Below, piece by piece: positions 30,427-38,746 of a DNA stretch of 64,000 nucleotides. The translations under genes were made by a program, and so were the position numbers. The DNA comes from Variovorax paradoxus (GTDB lineage Bacteria; Pseudomonadota; Gammaproteobacteria; Burkholderiales; Burkholderiaceae_C). The DNA is taken from positions 2,619,001 through 2,683,000 of the forward strand of contig NZ_CP091716.1 in the NCBI RefSeq assembly GCF_022009635.1, written 5' to 3'. The notes under the pieces were generated by a model. The model saw nothing but the letters and a program-made list of their open reading frames with translations. It was not told the origin of the DNA and ran no database searches. How positions within the stretch are numbered: the first letter of the stretch is position 1; the number at the start of each line of letters is the position of its first letter.

Positions 30427-32256
30427 ATGCAACCATCATTGAAACAGCTCGCCTTGGCGAGCGTCGTTCTTGCCACGCTGACCGCCTGCGGCGGCAGCAA
30501 CAATTCGAACAGCGTCCTGCCGCTGCCCCCGCCCACGGCGTCCAACCCTCCGGCTCCCGCACCTGCCGTGCCCGGCACGGTGGACGTCAAGCTCATTGCC
30601 TTCAACGACCTGCACGGCAACCTCGAGCCGCCGAAGCTGACGATCTCAGCGCCCGCCAAGGGCGGCGGCACGGTGGCGGTGCCCGCCGGCGGCGCTGCCT
30701 ACATGGCCTCGGCCATCGCCGCGCTCAAGGAGAAGAACCCGAACAACGCGGTGGTGTCGGCCGGCGACATGATCGGCGCGTCGCCGCTGGTGTCGGCGCT
30801 GTTCCTCGACGAGTCGACCATCGAAGCCGTGAACGCCATGAAGATCGACTTCAACGCGGTCGGCAACCACGAGTTCGACAAGGGCCAGACCGAGCTGCTG
30901 CGCATGAAGAACGGCGGCTGCGCGAAGAACACCGCGCTCGAGCCGTGCCGCGTCAACAAGAACTTTCCGGGCGCGAACTTCGGCTTCCTGGCGGCCAACA
31001 CCGTGAAGAGCGACGGCAACACGCTGTTTCCCGCCACCGGCATGAAGACTTTCACCAAGGATGGCGCCACGGTCAAGGTGGCGTTCATCGGCATGACGCT
31101 CAAGGGCACGCCCAGCATCGTGACGCCAGCCGGCGTCGCGGGCCTGAGCTTCAAGGACGAGGCGGACACCGCCAACGCGCTGATTCCGCAGCTGAAGGCG
31201 CAGGGAGCCGATGCCATCGTGGTCGTGGTCCACGAGGGTGGCACCACCGGCGTGGGCTACAACGACAAGAGTTGCACGGGCCTGAACGGCGACATCCTGC
31301 CGATCCTCAACAAGCTCGATGCCGCGGTCGACGTAGTGATCTCGGGTCACACGCACCGTTCCTATGTGTGCGACTACAGCAAGACCAACCCAGCCAAGCC
31401 CTTCCTGCTGACCAGCGCCGGCCAGTACGGCACGCTGCTCACCGACATCAACCTGACGATCGACACCCGCACTCGCAAGGTCACGGCCAAGGCCGCCGAC
31501 AACGTGATCGTGCAGGGCGAGGCGTACACCAGCGGCGCCACCACCTATGCGGTGACCGACCAGTACCCGGTGTTCGGCAAGAACCAGCAGGTGGCCGCGC
31601 TCATCAGCCAGTACCTCAGCATCGCTGCGCCGCTGGTGCAGCGCGTGGTGGGGCAACTCACGGCCACGGCCAATCGCACGCAGTCGCCATCGAAGGAAAA
31701 CGTGCTGGGCAACATGATCGCCGACGCGCAACTGGCCGCGACCAAGGACGCCGGCAAGGGTGGCGCGCAGATCGCCTTCATGAATCCGGGCGGCGTGCGC
31801 GCCGACCTCGTGCCTGCCGCCGACAACAGCGTGACCTACGGCCAGATCTTCGCGGTGCAGCCCTTCGGCAACGGGCTGGTAGTGAAGACGATGACCGGCG
31901 CCCAGATTAGGGCAGTGCTGGAGCAGCAGTTCAACAGCGGTGCCAACACGACCGCCACGCCGAAGGTGCTGCTGCCGTCCGCCAGCTTCTCCTACACCTA
32001 CAACCTCATCCAGCCCGCTGGATCGCGCATCACCAACATGGCACTCAACGGCACCGCGATGGCCGATGCCGCCACCTACCGTGTCACGATGAACAGCTTC
32101 CTGGCCACAGGCGGTGACAACTTCACAGCGTTCAACGAGGGCACGAATGCGCTCGGCGGCGACCAGGACGTGGACGCTCTCGAGGCCTACATCAAGGCCG
32201 GCAGCCCGTTGACGCCGCCAAGCGTTGGCCGCATTACCAACGCCACGCCTCCCTGA
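30427..32256 (+). CDS. Lipoprotein bifunctional metallophosphatase / 5'-nucleotidase
   Basis: 609 residues starting at ATG behind AGGAGAGG. A lipobox LTAC (Cys21) gives an outer or periplasmic lipoprotein. The calcineurin-like domain has DLHGN (61-65), GDMIG (113-117), GNHEFD (146-151) and GHTH (307-310), the metal-binding set of UshA-type nucleotidases. The C-terminal 5'-nucleotidase substrate domain follows from ~410, with NMIADAQLAAT and NPGGVRADL. It would hydrolyse extracellular or periplasmic nucleotides for phosphate and nucleoside salvage. An in-frame ATG 48 bases upstream lacks a ribosome site. Confidence 0.92.
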   Translation: MQPSLKQLALASVVLATLTACGGSNNSNSVLPLPPPTASNPPAPAPAVPGTVDVKLIAFNDLHGNLEPPKLTISAPAKGGGTVAVPAGGAAYMASAIAALKEKNPNNAVVSAGDMIGASPLVSALFLDESTIEAVNAMKIDFNAVGNHEFDKGQTELLRMKNGGCAKNTALEPCRVNKNFPGANFGFLAANTVKSDGNTLFPATGMKTFTKDGATVKVAFIGMTLKGTPSIVTPAGVAGLSFKDEADTANALIPQLKAQGADAIVVVVHEGGTTGVGYNDKSCTGLNGDILPILNKLDAAVDVVISGHTHRSYVCDYSKTNPAKPFLLTSAGQYGTLLTDINLTIDTRTRKVTAKAADNVIVQGEAYTSGATTYAVTDQYPVFGKNQQVAALISQYLSIAAPLVQRVVGQLTATANRTQSPSKENVLGNMIADAQLAATKDAGKGGAQIAFMNPGGVRADLVPAADNSVTYGQIFAVQPFGNGLVVKTMTGAQIRAVLEQQFNSGANTTATPKVLLPSASFSYTYNLIQPAGSRITNMALNGTAMADAATYRVTMNSFLATGGDNFTAFNEGTNALGGDQDVDALEAYIKAGSPLTPPSVGRITNATPP

Positions 32257-32299
32257 CAGGTCCGCCCGCCGGGATAGATATCCCGTCAACGCATCGACG

Positions 32300-32322
32300 A
32301 TCGCCGCCTCGATGGCGGCGGT
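32300..32322. terminator. Likely bidirectional terminator between convergent genes
   Basis: A GC stem (CGCCGCC and GGCGGCG, extendable with a wobble pair) with loop TCGAT, between the convergent 5'-nucleotidase and DUF418 genes. A second small palindrome (GGGATA and TATCCC) lies just before it. There is no clear U-tract. Confidence 0.4.
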
Positions 32323-32340
32323 CTCGATTGGCGAACGGCC

Positions 32341-33642
32341 TCAGGCCGTCGCGCACAGCCGCATCGGCTGCGGCTTGCCGTAGACCAGACTGCGCCACAC
32401 CCACTCAGCAGGCCCGAAGCGGAAGCGGCCCAGCCACCAGCAACTGAACAGCGCCTGCAGCCCGAAGATCGCAAGACCTGCGAGCGCGACGCCCGCGAGT
32501 CCGAACTGCGGCCCCAGGCCCAGTCCGATGCCGTAGAACAGGCCAAGGCCGAGCAGCGTTTGCGCGAGGTAGTTGGTCAGTGCCATGCGTCCCATCGGTG
32601 CCAGCTTGCGCAGCCAGTGGCGCCACGCGGCCTGCTGGAAGAGCAGCACGAAGCCCGCCATGTAGAACACGCCCTGTGCCAGCGGCGCGATTTCCCGCAG
32701 CAGGCGCGTCGCGACGAGCCCCGCGCCATCTTGCAGCCATACGGCGACCACGCCCGTGCTGTTGTAGTCCCGCAGCACCAGCAGCACGCTCGCCACCACG
32801 CTCACACCGAAGCTGGCGCGCAGCAGCCGGACCCAGAACCGCCGGTGCGCCACCGATTCCTGCAGTACTCGCGTGCGGCCGATCGCCATGCCGATCAGCA
32901 GCCGGCCGAACACGAACAGCGGCAGCGACCACACGGCGATTCGCATGCGGATGTCGCGCGTCAGGTTGCCTTGCAGCATCGTTGCCCAGTCGCCGCTGAC
33001 GAAGGCCGTCCACGCGGCGGCCGAAGCCTGCGGCCTGCTGAGTTGCTGCGGCAGCAGCCCCGGCAACACAGGCTGAAGCAACACGGGCAGCACCACCGCC
33101 ACGCACACGCCGAGCACGGTCAGCGTGCGCGTCGACATCTTCGTGAATGCGAGCAGCAGCAGGCCGAACACCGCGTAGTAGCGCAGGATGTCGCCCCACC
33201 AGAAGAGATAGGCGTGCACGAGGCCGATCGCCAGCAGCACCAGCATGCGGCGCACGTACAGGCGCGTGCCGTCGGCCTTGTCCGCGAGCCGGCGGGTCTG
33301 CATCGCGAAGCCGACGCCGAAGAGCAGCGTGAACAGGGTGATCGACTTCGCGTCGACCAGCAGCTCCATCGCCAGTGCGATGGCGCGGTCCCATGCCGCG
33401 GTGGGTAGCGCGCCGCGTTGCGACTGGGTAATGAACTCGTACAGCGAGAAGCTGCGCAGGTTGACCAGCAGCACGCCGAAGAGCGCGAAGCCGCGCAGCG
33501 CGTCGAGCAGTTCAAGGCGCCGCGTGAGGGGCGCGGGCGCAGGTGCGTATGAGGTTCGCGCGCGCGCGGCGGCGGTGTTCGAATGGCTCAGGGAGCCGCC
33601 CGCGGCTGAATAGCGCGGCAGCCTTGCAGGATCGAATGTCAT
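32341..33642 (-). CDS. DUF418 (YeiB-like) polytopic membrane protein
   Basis: 433 residues. After a basic, Ala-rich N-terminal tail of ~40 residues comes RLELLDALRGFALFGVLLVN, the first membrane helix typical of the DUF418/YeiB family. About ten further hydrophobic segments follow, and the C-terminal DUF418 part contains GRMALTNYLAQT. The family is related to acyltransferase-3-like membrane proteins, but no reaction is established. It stands alone between the convergent nucleotidase gene and the GTPase/Roadblock cluster. Confidence 0.85.
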   Translation of the reverse strand: MTFDPARLPRYSAAGGSLSHSNTAAARARTSYAPAPAPLTRRLELLDALRGFALFGVLLVNLRSFSLYEFITQSQRGALPTAAWDRAIALAMELLVDAKSITLFTLLFGVGFAMQTRRLADKADGTRLYVRRMLVLLAIGLVHAYLFWWGDILRYYAVFGLLLLAFTKMSTRTLTVLGVCVAVVLPVLLQPVLPGLLPQQLSRPQASAAAWTAFVSGDWATMLQGNLTRDIRMRIAVWSLPLFVFGRLLIGMAIGRTRVLQESVAHRRFWVRLLRASFGVSVVASVLLVLRDYNSTGVVAVWLQDGAGLVATRLLREIAPLAQGVFYMAGFVLLFQQAAWRHWLRKLAPMGRMALTNYLAQTLLGLGLFYGIGLGLGPQFGLAGVALAGLAIFGLQALFSCWWLGRFRFGPAEWVWRSLVYGKPQPMRLCATA

Positions 33643-33771
33643 CGGAGTTCGCAGGGTCGGGTCGGGTGCCGGATGTCGGGCAGCCGCAATGAGCCGCCCG
33701 TGCCAGACCTGCGATGCTATGAATCAGCATTGCGCGAACATTGCGTGGTTCGGCGCATGCATGCGCCGCGC

Positions 33772-34131
33772 TCAGATGACGATGTTCTGCTCCACGTCCA
33801 GCGTCTTGCGTCGCGCCAGCGCGAGGTTCGACTTGGCCTTGTCCAGCACGAGGTAGACGAATAGCCCTTCCTTCTTCTGCATCGGCCGGATGATGTGGTA
33901 CTGCCTGCCCAGCGTGATGAGGATGTCCTCGATGACGTCGTTCAAGCCCAGGTCGCGCATGGTGCGCAGCTTGGCGCGAACCACTTCGGTGTTGCCCGCC
34001 GCCGCCACTTCCAGGTCGACGCCCGAGCCGATCTGGCCCAGGATCATGCCGCTGCTGGAGTCGACCAGCGCCGCGCACAGCGCGCCGTCGCAGGTCATCA
34101 GGTCGTCCATGGATTGCTTGATATTTGCCAT
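33772..34131 (-). CDS. Roadblock/LC7-like protein 2 of GTPase cluster
   Basis: 119 residues with the alpha-beta pattern of Roadblock/LC7 domains: ALCAALVDSSSGMILGQIG, a helix around VVRAKL, then DILITLGRQYHIIRP and a final strand FVYLVLDK. It is the last gene of a four-gene - strand cluster with a second Roadblock protein, a small GTPase and a hypothetical protein. Roadblock proteins commonly act as GTPase partners (as MglB does for MglA), so a regulatory role for the neighbouring GTPase is likely. A 100-bp gap with a hairpin separates it from Roadblock 1. Confidence 0.8.
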   Translation of the reverse strand: MANIKQSMDDLMTCDGALCAALVDSSSGMILGQIGSGVDLEVAAAGNTEVVRAKLRTMRDLGLNDVIEDILITLGRQYHIIRPMQKKEGLFVYLVLDKAKSNLALARRKTLDVEQNIVI

Positions 34132-34164
34132 CGGAATCTTTCCTAGTACCTCGCCCCTGAAAGT

Positions 34165-34200
34165 CGGCAGCCACCCGGGCGAAGAGGTGGGCGGCTGCCG
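34165..34200 (-). other. Intercistronic hairpin between two Roadblock genes
   Basis: Arms CGGCAGCC and GGCTGCCG with a 20-base interior that can pair further (CACC with GGTG). It could attenuate or stabilise the polycistronic message before the last gene. No U-tract is present. Confidence 0.3.
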
Positions 34201-34231
34201 GAGTCGAACCGATGCGGCCGGACAGGGGCCC

Positions 34232-34615
34232 TCAGGCCTGTTGCAGCGACAGCGTTGCCTGCTTCGCGAAGTAGAGGACCTGGCCGATGATGGCGTCCTT
34301 GCCCGTGACGACGCTCACGATGAGCGCGATCTCCGGGTGGCGCGCCTGCAGCATCAGGATGTGGCCGTGCGTGGCTTCGATGGTCACGTTGTCGCAGGCG
34401 CCGAGGTTGCTTTCCTCGCCCGCAACGGCGCCCAGCGCCGCAAGCGAACTGGCAATGGCCGAGAGGCGGGCCACCTGCGCGGTGTTCTCCACGCGCGCGG
34501 CCAGCTCCATGCCGTCTTCGGTCGAGATCACCACCGCTTTCACGCCCTTGATCTCGCGCATCAGCGTGTCGATGGCGGATTCGGCGGCGAGCTTGATTCT
34601 TGGCGTTATTTGCAT
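34232..34615 (-). CDS. Roadblock/LC7 domain protein 1 of GTPase cluster
   Basis: 127 residues with a clear Roadblock/LC7 fold pattern: a first helix IDTLMREIKGVKAVVIST, then EDGMELAARVE, a central helix ARLSAIASSLAALGAVAGEE, and strands NVTIEATHGHILMLQAR and ALIVSVVTG. It lies 28 bp after the GTPase gene, so cotranscription is likely. It probably forms a homodimer, or a heterodimer with the other Roadblock protein, that modulates the GTPase. Confidence 0.88.
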   Translation of the reverse strand: MQITPRIKLAAESAIDTLMREIKGVKAVVISTEDGMELAARVENTAQVARLSAIASSLAALGAVAGEESNLGACDNVTIEATHGHILMLQARHPEIALIVSVVTGKDAIIGQVLYFAKQATLSLQQA

Positions 34616-34643
34616 GAGTGCTCAGAAGTGGGAAGACAGGGGC

Positions 34644-35168
34644 TCAGGTCTCGAGTTGAAGCAGCAGCAGCTCCAGCAGCTCGACGACCTGTCGCGCGTC
34701 GGTGACGTTGGCGGGCAGCACCGGGCACAGCACGCCGCGGGCTTCCATGCGCTGCGCAAAGGCGTCGATGTCGGGCTTGGGATGCGCTTCCATGCGGCCC
34801 ACCGCGACCACGCAGGCGGTCTTGGCGATCAGTTCGGCAAAGCCGTCGAGGTAGACGTCCAGGTCGGCCAGCGGATCGGGGCGGCTGTTGTCCACCAGGA
34901 TCACCAGGCCGAGCGCGCCGCGCCCCAGGATGCGCCACATGAAGTCGAAGCGCATCTGGCCGGGCGTGCCGTACAGGCGCAGCTTCTCGCCGTTGTCCAG
35001 CGTGAGTTCGCCGTAGTCCAGCCCGACGGTGGTGGTGGCCTTGGCCACGGAGGTGTCGCTGTTGCGCACGTCGGTGCTGACGGGGGGGATCTCGCTCACG
35101 GCGCCGATGGCGGTTGTCTTGCCGGCGCCCATGGTGCCGGTGAAGAGGATCTTGTGTTCGACGGTCAT
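34644..35168 (-). CDS. Small Ras-like GTPase (COG2229-type ATP/GTP-binding protein)
   Basis: 174 residues. P-loop GTMGAGKT lies at 11-18 and switch 1 Thr candidates at ~45-47. The G3 motif is written as TPGQ (68-71) instead of DxxG, as in MglA-like and COG2229 GTPases. The G4 motif appears as GRMEA where relatives have a T/N-x-x-D form, so the base-specifying Asp is replaced by Glu. The start overlaps the preceding gene stop by four bases. With two Roadblock neighbours it looks like a bacterial GTPase switch, perhaps for polarity, motility or surface behaviour. The output is unknown. Confidence 0.88.
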   Translation of the reverse strand: MTVEHKILFTGTMGAGKTTAIGAVSEIPPVSTDVRNSDTSVAKATTTVGLDYGELTLDNGEKLRLYGTPGQMRFDFMWRILGRGALGLVILVDNSRPDPLADLDVYLDGFAELIAKTACVVAVGRMEAHPKPDIDAFAQRMEARGVLCPVLPANVTDARQVVELLELLLLQLET

Positions 35169-35923
35169 TTGTGCCCGGTGGCGAGCAGGCCGAGGCGGCT
35201 GCGGATGCGTGCCAGCAGGCCGGGTTGCACGGTGTCGCGCGCCAGGGCCTGCGGGCGGCTGTCGACCGGCAGTACCGAATCGGGCGCGGACGGCGTGGAC
35301 AGCATGATCGGCGCCGCGCCGACCGCGATGGCCGGGGGCGCGGGCTGGCGAGCGCTTTCGAGCAGCTCGGCACGGCGCAGGTCGGCGAGGAAGTCGAGGC
35401 AGTCCTGCGGCGCGAGGCCCGAGCGTTGCCGCAGCAGCAGCAGGGAAGTCGGCCGGCCGGTCATCAGCGTGGCCAGTCGAACGCGCGCAGGCGTCTCGAG
35501 CAGGGCGGCGGGCGGCCAGCGCAGCAGGCGGAATTCTTCGTTTTCGGCGATATGGCCGTCGGACGCCGCAAGGCCCAGGCCGCGTGCGTGGACGACCAAT
35601 GCGCCGAGCCGGTTGAGCGTGTGCTCCAGCTCGTCCGCATGCAGCGGCAGCGGCAGGAAATGGCCGCCGCGCTGCGGGTCGGGCTGGCCGATGGCCAGGA
35701 CCGGCACGGCCGCCGCCGGGTCATCGGTTGCGGTGGAGGCTTGCCCGCCCACCACCCGGAGGTCGGCCTGCCCGGCCTTCCAGGCCCAGTGCTGGTGGGT
35801 GCGGTGGTCCAGCAGGCGGACCAGTGACTTGAGGAGCAGCTCTTCCCGGGGCGGCAACCCCTCGACGCTGAAGCTCAGCAAGGCGCGTTGGCCTTTGGTC
35901 GCGGGGTTGGCGGCGGTCGTCAT
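35165..35923 (-). CDS. Hypothetical protein, first gene of GTPase/Roadblock cluster
   Basis: 252 residues with no family I recognise. The first ~170 residues read as an alpha-beta domain (GQRALLSFSVEGLPPREELL, later HFLPLPLHADELEHTLNRLG). The region ~155-200 (RLATLMTGRPTSLLLLRQRSG then CLDFLADLRRAELL) resembles a winged-helix-like segment. A Pro/Ala-rich linker and basic tail follow. No membrane segment is present. It overlaps the GTPase start (ATGA) and so is translationally coupled to it. It may be the upstream sensor or the output partner of the switch. Confidence 0.75.
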   Translation of the reverse strand: MTTAANPATKGQRALLSFSVEGLPPREELLLKSLVRLLDHRTHQHWAWKAGQADLRVVGGQASTATDDPAAAVPVLAIGQPDPQRGGHFLPLPLHADELEHTLNRLGALVVHARGLGLAASDGHIAENEEFRLLRWPPAALLETPARVRLATLMTGRPTSLLLLRQRSGLAPQDCLDFLADLRRAELLESARQPAPPAIAVGAAPIMLSTPSAPDSVLPVDSRPQALARDTVQPGLLARIRSRLGLLATGHK

Positions 35924-36293
35924 GGCTGGTGTGCGTGACGGTTGGGCGCCTCGAAGGAGGGCACCAATATGGGGCGAATATGCCGATCTGAATGCAACTT
36001 AGGCTCTTTGAAAAATTTCAATGGATGGAGCGCTGAGGGCGCCGGCCAAACTGAAGTCCAAGGTTGTATCAATCTGTGTGACGCTAAAAATATAACACCT
36101 GTTGCAAATAAAAACACAACATTACGGCCGAAGTTTTCGGCCGACCGAGCGGTCGTTCATCGACGCCGTGTCTTCGCGTAGGCCGATTCCTCAAGCCGGA
36201 TTTGCCCCGGTTTTGCGGATTTAGCATGGGCGCACCTGCCGAGGGAGGCAGTGATTTCTTCGCAGATCCATGTTTTTTCCAAAGGAAGACGCC
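35924..36293. other. Divergent intergenic region with AT-rich core and hairpins
   Basis: 370 bp between the GTPase cluster (- strand) and the SYLF lipoprotein (+ strand), AT-rich at ~36000-36125. It contains a perfect short dyad TTGAAA-AA-TTTCAA (36008-36021), a hairpin with arms CGGCCGAA and TTCGGCCG (36125-36143), and a second overlapping hairpin CGACCG-AG-CGGTCG (36142-36155). It presumably carries promoters for both directions. I could not assign convincing -35/-10 boxes. Confidence 0.45.
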
Positions 36294-36878
36294 ATGAACA
36301 CCCTGAATCTCCGCACGCTCGCCGTCTCGTCCGCGGTTGCCTTGTGCAGCATCGCGTTTGTGGGTTGCACCACCACTAAGCCGCAGGACCAGGCCAGCAG
36401 CGCGTCCTCGCGCGCTTCGGTCGACGCACAGGTCGACGCCTCGCTGTCCAAGCTGTATGACTCCGTGAAGGGCTCGCGCGAGCTGGTCGCGCGCTCGAGC
36501 GGTGTGCTGGTGTTCCCCGCCGTGGTGGGGGCCAGCATGGGCGTGGGCGCCGAATATGGCCGTGGCGCGCTGCGCGTGAACGGGCGCACCCAGTCGTACT
36601 ACAGCACGACCTCGGGCTCGCTCGGCTTCCAGGCCGGCGCGCAATCGAAGGCGGTGGTCTACGTGTTCACCACGCAGGCCGCGCTCGACAAGTTCCGCAA
36701 CAGCAAGGGCTGGACGGCTGGCGCCGACGCCACCGTGGCCGCCGCGACCGTCGGTGCCAACGGCAGCATCGACACCAACACGCTGCGCCAGCCGGTGGTG
36801 GGCTTCGTGATGACCAACGTGGGGCTGGAAGCCGGCGTCTCGCTCTCGGGCGCGAAGATCACCGAGATCCAGCTGTAA
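36294..36878 (+). CDS. SYLF/Ysc84-domain lipoprotein
   Basis: 194 residues from the ATG preceded by AAGGAAG. The in-frame ATG 24 bases earlier lacks a good ribosome site. The signal peptide ends in a lipobox FVGC, giving a lipoprotein. The mature part has SLSKLYDSVKGSRELVARS then GVLVFPAVVGASMGVGAEYG, the opening of SYLF/Ysc84 (PF04366) domains that bind lipids. This type is frequent in proteobacteria and often stress-induced. It is a monocistronic gene, convergent with the ParB-like gene (16-bp gap). Confidence 0.85.
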   Translation: MNTLNLRTLAVSSAVALCSIAFVGCTTTKPQDQASSASSRASVDAQVDASLSKLYDSVKGSRELVARSSGVLVFPAVVGASMGVGAEYGRGALRVNGRTQSYYSTTSGSLGFQAGAQSKAVVYVFTTQAALDKFRNSKGWTAGADATVAAATVGANGSIDTNTLRQPVVGFVMTNVGLEAGVSLSGAKITEIQL

Positions 36879-36894
36879 CCTGACCGCGCTCCGG

Positions 36895-37737
36895 TTACTG
36901 GCCGAGCCGCGCCTGCAGCTCGGCCACCTGCTTGCGCAGGGCGTCGTTCTCGGCGGTCAACTGCACGACGCGCTCCTTCAGCAGCTGCACCGTGTCGGCG
37001 TCGCTCGATGACTGATCGTCGCCGGCCGCGGCTTCCGCGGGCTCCTCGCGCGGTTTCTTTTTCGACTCTCGCACGCGTTTTGCCGCCTGCTTGAGTTCGT
37101 CCTTGCCGGCGTTCGCGGCGGACACCTGCTCTTCGGCCGGCAGGGTGGCCACTGCCGCGGCGGTGTTGATCGAAATCACGCCCGACTTCACCGCCGCCAC
37201 CAGTTCAGGCGCCGCCTGCTTCTGGATTTTCTCGATCATCACGACCTGACTGCTGCTCAGCCGCGCGGCCCTGGCAATGGCTTCCCGGCTGTTCAGCGGG
37301 GCTGGCGGGGGCAGCGGGACGGCGCCGTCTTCGGCACTCGCGCCGGTTGGCGAGTCGACATCGAAGGGAGGATCGTCCGCCGATGTCGGCGCGGCAGAAG
37401 CCGAACGGGCGCGCTGCACGTCCACGATGTCTTTCTTGCGCAATGCGAGCACGCCGCGCAAAAAGTCCGAAATGCTGCGCCGGCCCAGGTGCTGGTCGAT
37501 CATCCAGAGATGCACGTCGTCGATGGTCTTGAAGCGCGTGTTCTGCACCGTCTGGAACGGCAGGCCGTGCTTCTGGCAGATGCCGTAGCGGTTGTGGCCG
37601 TCGACCAGCACGTCACCCCACAGCACCAGCGCATCGCGGCAGCCCTCGGCCAGGATGCTTCGCTCCAGTGCTTCGTACTCCTCCGGCGTCAGTGGGTCGA
37701 TATAGGCTTTGAGTTCTTCGTTGACGACGATGTTCAT
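36895..37737 (-). CDS. Orphan ParB/Spo0J N-terminal-domain protein with coiled-coil tail
   Basis: 280 residues. The N-terminal ParB-like domain has LTPEEYEALERSI and the nucleotide-binding motif GHNR (47-50) in VDGHNRYGIC. The middle region (LSSSQVVMIEKIQKQA then VAAVKSGVISINTAAAVA) is the KorB/ParB-like helix-turn-helix type seen in plasmid and ICE proteins. The last ~40 residues form a leucine-zipper-like coiled coil (VQLLKERVVQLTAENDALRK). There is no parA or parS evidence nearby. It is more likely a DNA-binding regulator or a mobile-element relic than the chromosomal segregation protein. Confidence 0.78.
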   Translation of the reverse strand: MNIVVNEELKAYIDPLTPEEYEALERSILAEGCRDALVLWGDVLVDGHNRYGICQKHGLPFQTVQNTRFKTIDDVHLWMIDQHLGRRSISDFLRGVLALRKKDIVDVQRARSASAAPTSADDPPFDVDSPTGASAEDGAVPLPPPAPLNSREAIARAARLSSSQVVMIEKIQKQAAPELVAAVKSGVISINTAAAVATLPAEEQVSAANAGKDELKQAAKRVRESKKKPREEPAEAAAGDDQSSSDADTVQLLKERVVQLTAENDALRKQVAELQARLGQ

Positions 37738-37767
37738 GGGTGCGGAGTCGGGGAGAGGGGCGGGATT

Positions 37768-38583
37768 TTAGATGCCCGCCGATTCGCCGCTGCGCTCCGG
37801 GTGGATTTCCAGGGGCAGCTCCCACTGCAGCGGTGCGATGTCCCGGCACACGATCCGCATGCCGGCACCGTTGCCGCCGGTGGCGGCGCAGACGGCCACG
37901 AGATGCTCGGGCGTGGGCCTCAGTTGCCAGAAATGCCGGTGCGGCGCGTCGTCGCCATGCGCGTTGCTGAAAAGCGCGAATCCGATGCGGTCGTCCGCCT
38001 CGTCCAGCGCGAAGCCGAAGCTGTCGAGCGGGATCTGCAGGCCCATGCCGCGTGCCTTGATGTAGCTCTCCTTCAAGGTCCACAACTCGAAGAAGCGGTG
38101 CGCTCGCCTTGAAGGCGGCAACGCGGCCAGCGCCTTTGCCTCGGCCGGCGAGAAGAAGTGGTCGGCAAGCTCGAGCGACGCGTTGCGGCCGAGGTGCTCC
38201 GCGTCGACACCCATTTCGAGATTTCGCGCGAGCGCCAGCACGATCAGCCCATCGGTGTGGCTCAGGTTGAAATCCAGGCCTTGGATGGCCTGCGTCATCG
38301 GGCCTCCAATGCGGGGGCGGCCGAAGGGGCCCTCCGCAAACCGCCAGTCCTGCGGCCGCACCGGCGCATAGCGCGAGAGCGCCGTGCGTACCAGCACCCG
38401 CGTCAGCAGGTGGCGATGCCGGTCGCGCGCGAAGTGGAAGCGTGCGGTCCGCGCGAGTTCATGGGGCTCCAGCAGCGCGCGGCACGCCGCTTCCAGCGCG
38501 GGATCGCCGGACTCGCCGTGACGGCAGAACCAGAGATGGATTTCGCCCGAAGGCAGGGGGAGAAGGGCGTCGGCTGCGGGCAT
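37768..38583 (-). CDS. Sfp-type 4'-phosphopantetheinyl transferase
   Basis: 271 residues. It shows the family motifs in order: FNLSHTDG (mid-protein), GVDAEH (Mg-binding acid pair) and WTLKESYIKA with the catalytic Glu and Lys. It would transfer phosphopantetheine from CoA to carrier domains of polyketide, peptide or siderophore synthases. No such synthase is in the window, but a siderophore-interacting flavoprotein is divergently encoded 163 bp away. That fits an iron-related role, though loosely. Confidence 0.9.
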   Translation of the reverse strand: MPAADALLPLPSGEIHLWFCRHGESGDPALEAACRALLEPHELARTARFHFARDRHRHLLTRVLVRTALSRYAPVRPQDWRFAEGPFGRPRIGGPMTQAIQGLDFNLSHTDGLIVLALARNLEMGVDAEHLGRNASLELADHFFSPAEAKALAALPPSRRAHRFFELWTLKESYIKARGMGLQIPLDSFGFALDEADDRIGFALFSNAHGDDAPHRHFWQLRPTPEHLVAVCAATGGNGAGMRIVCRDIAPLQWELPLEIHPERSGESAGI

Positions 38584-38663
38584 GTGGGGGCCGATGATTG
38601 CATGAAGCGGACGAGCCCATCAGCATGGTCGCCCTGTCGGCGGGGTGGCTGCCTTCATGAAAG

Positions 38664-38678
38664 ACTAACGTTGTTAGT
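38664..38678. promoter_or_regulatory. Operator-like palindrome ACTAAC-GTT-GTTAGT
   Basis: A perfect 6+3+6 dyad ~70 bp upstream of the siderophore-interacting protein start. A second, imperfect copy with a TTGTTAG half and arms AACCTA/TAGGTT lies at 38693-38711. The same core recurs upstream of the nearby tetR gene (40227-40239), which makes a TetR operator likely. Confidence 0.5.
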
Positions 38679-38746
38679 TTATGATGAAGTTCAACCTACC
38701 ATTGTTAGGTTGTCCGTGGCTGCACTCCAAGTTCAGAGGGTTCCTC

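Noticed and set aside
34193..34220. tRNA T-arm-like sequence GGTTCGACTCC on the - strand
   Set aside because: Only the T-arm consensus is present. No matching acceptor stem, anticodon arm or CCA could be found.
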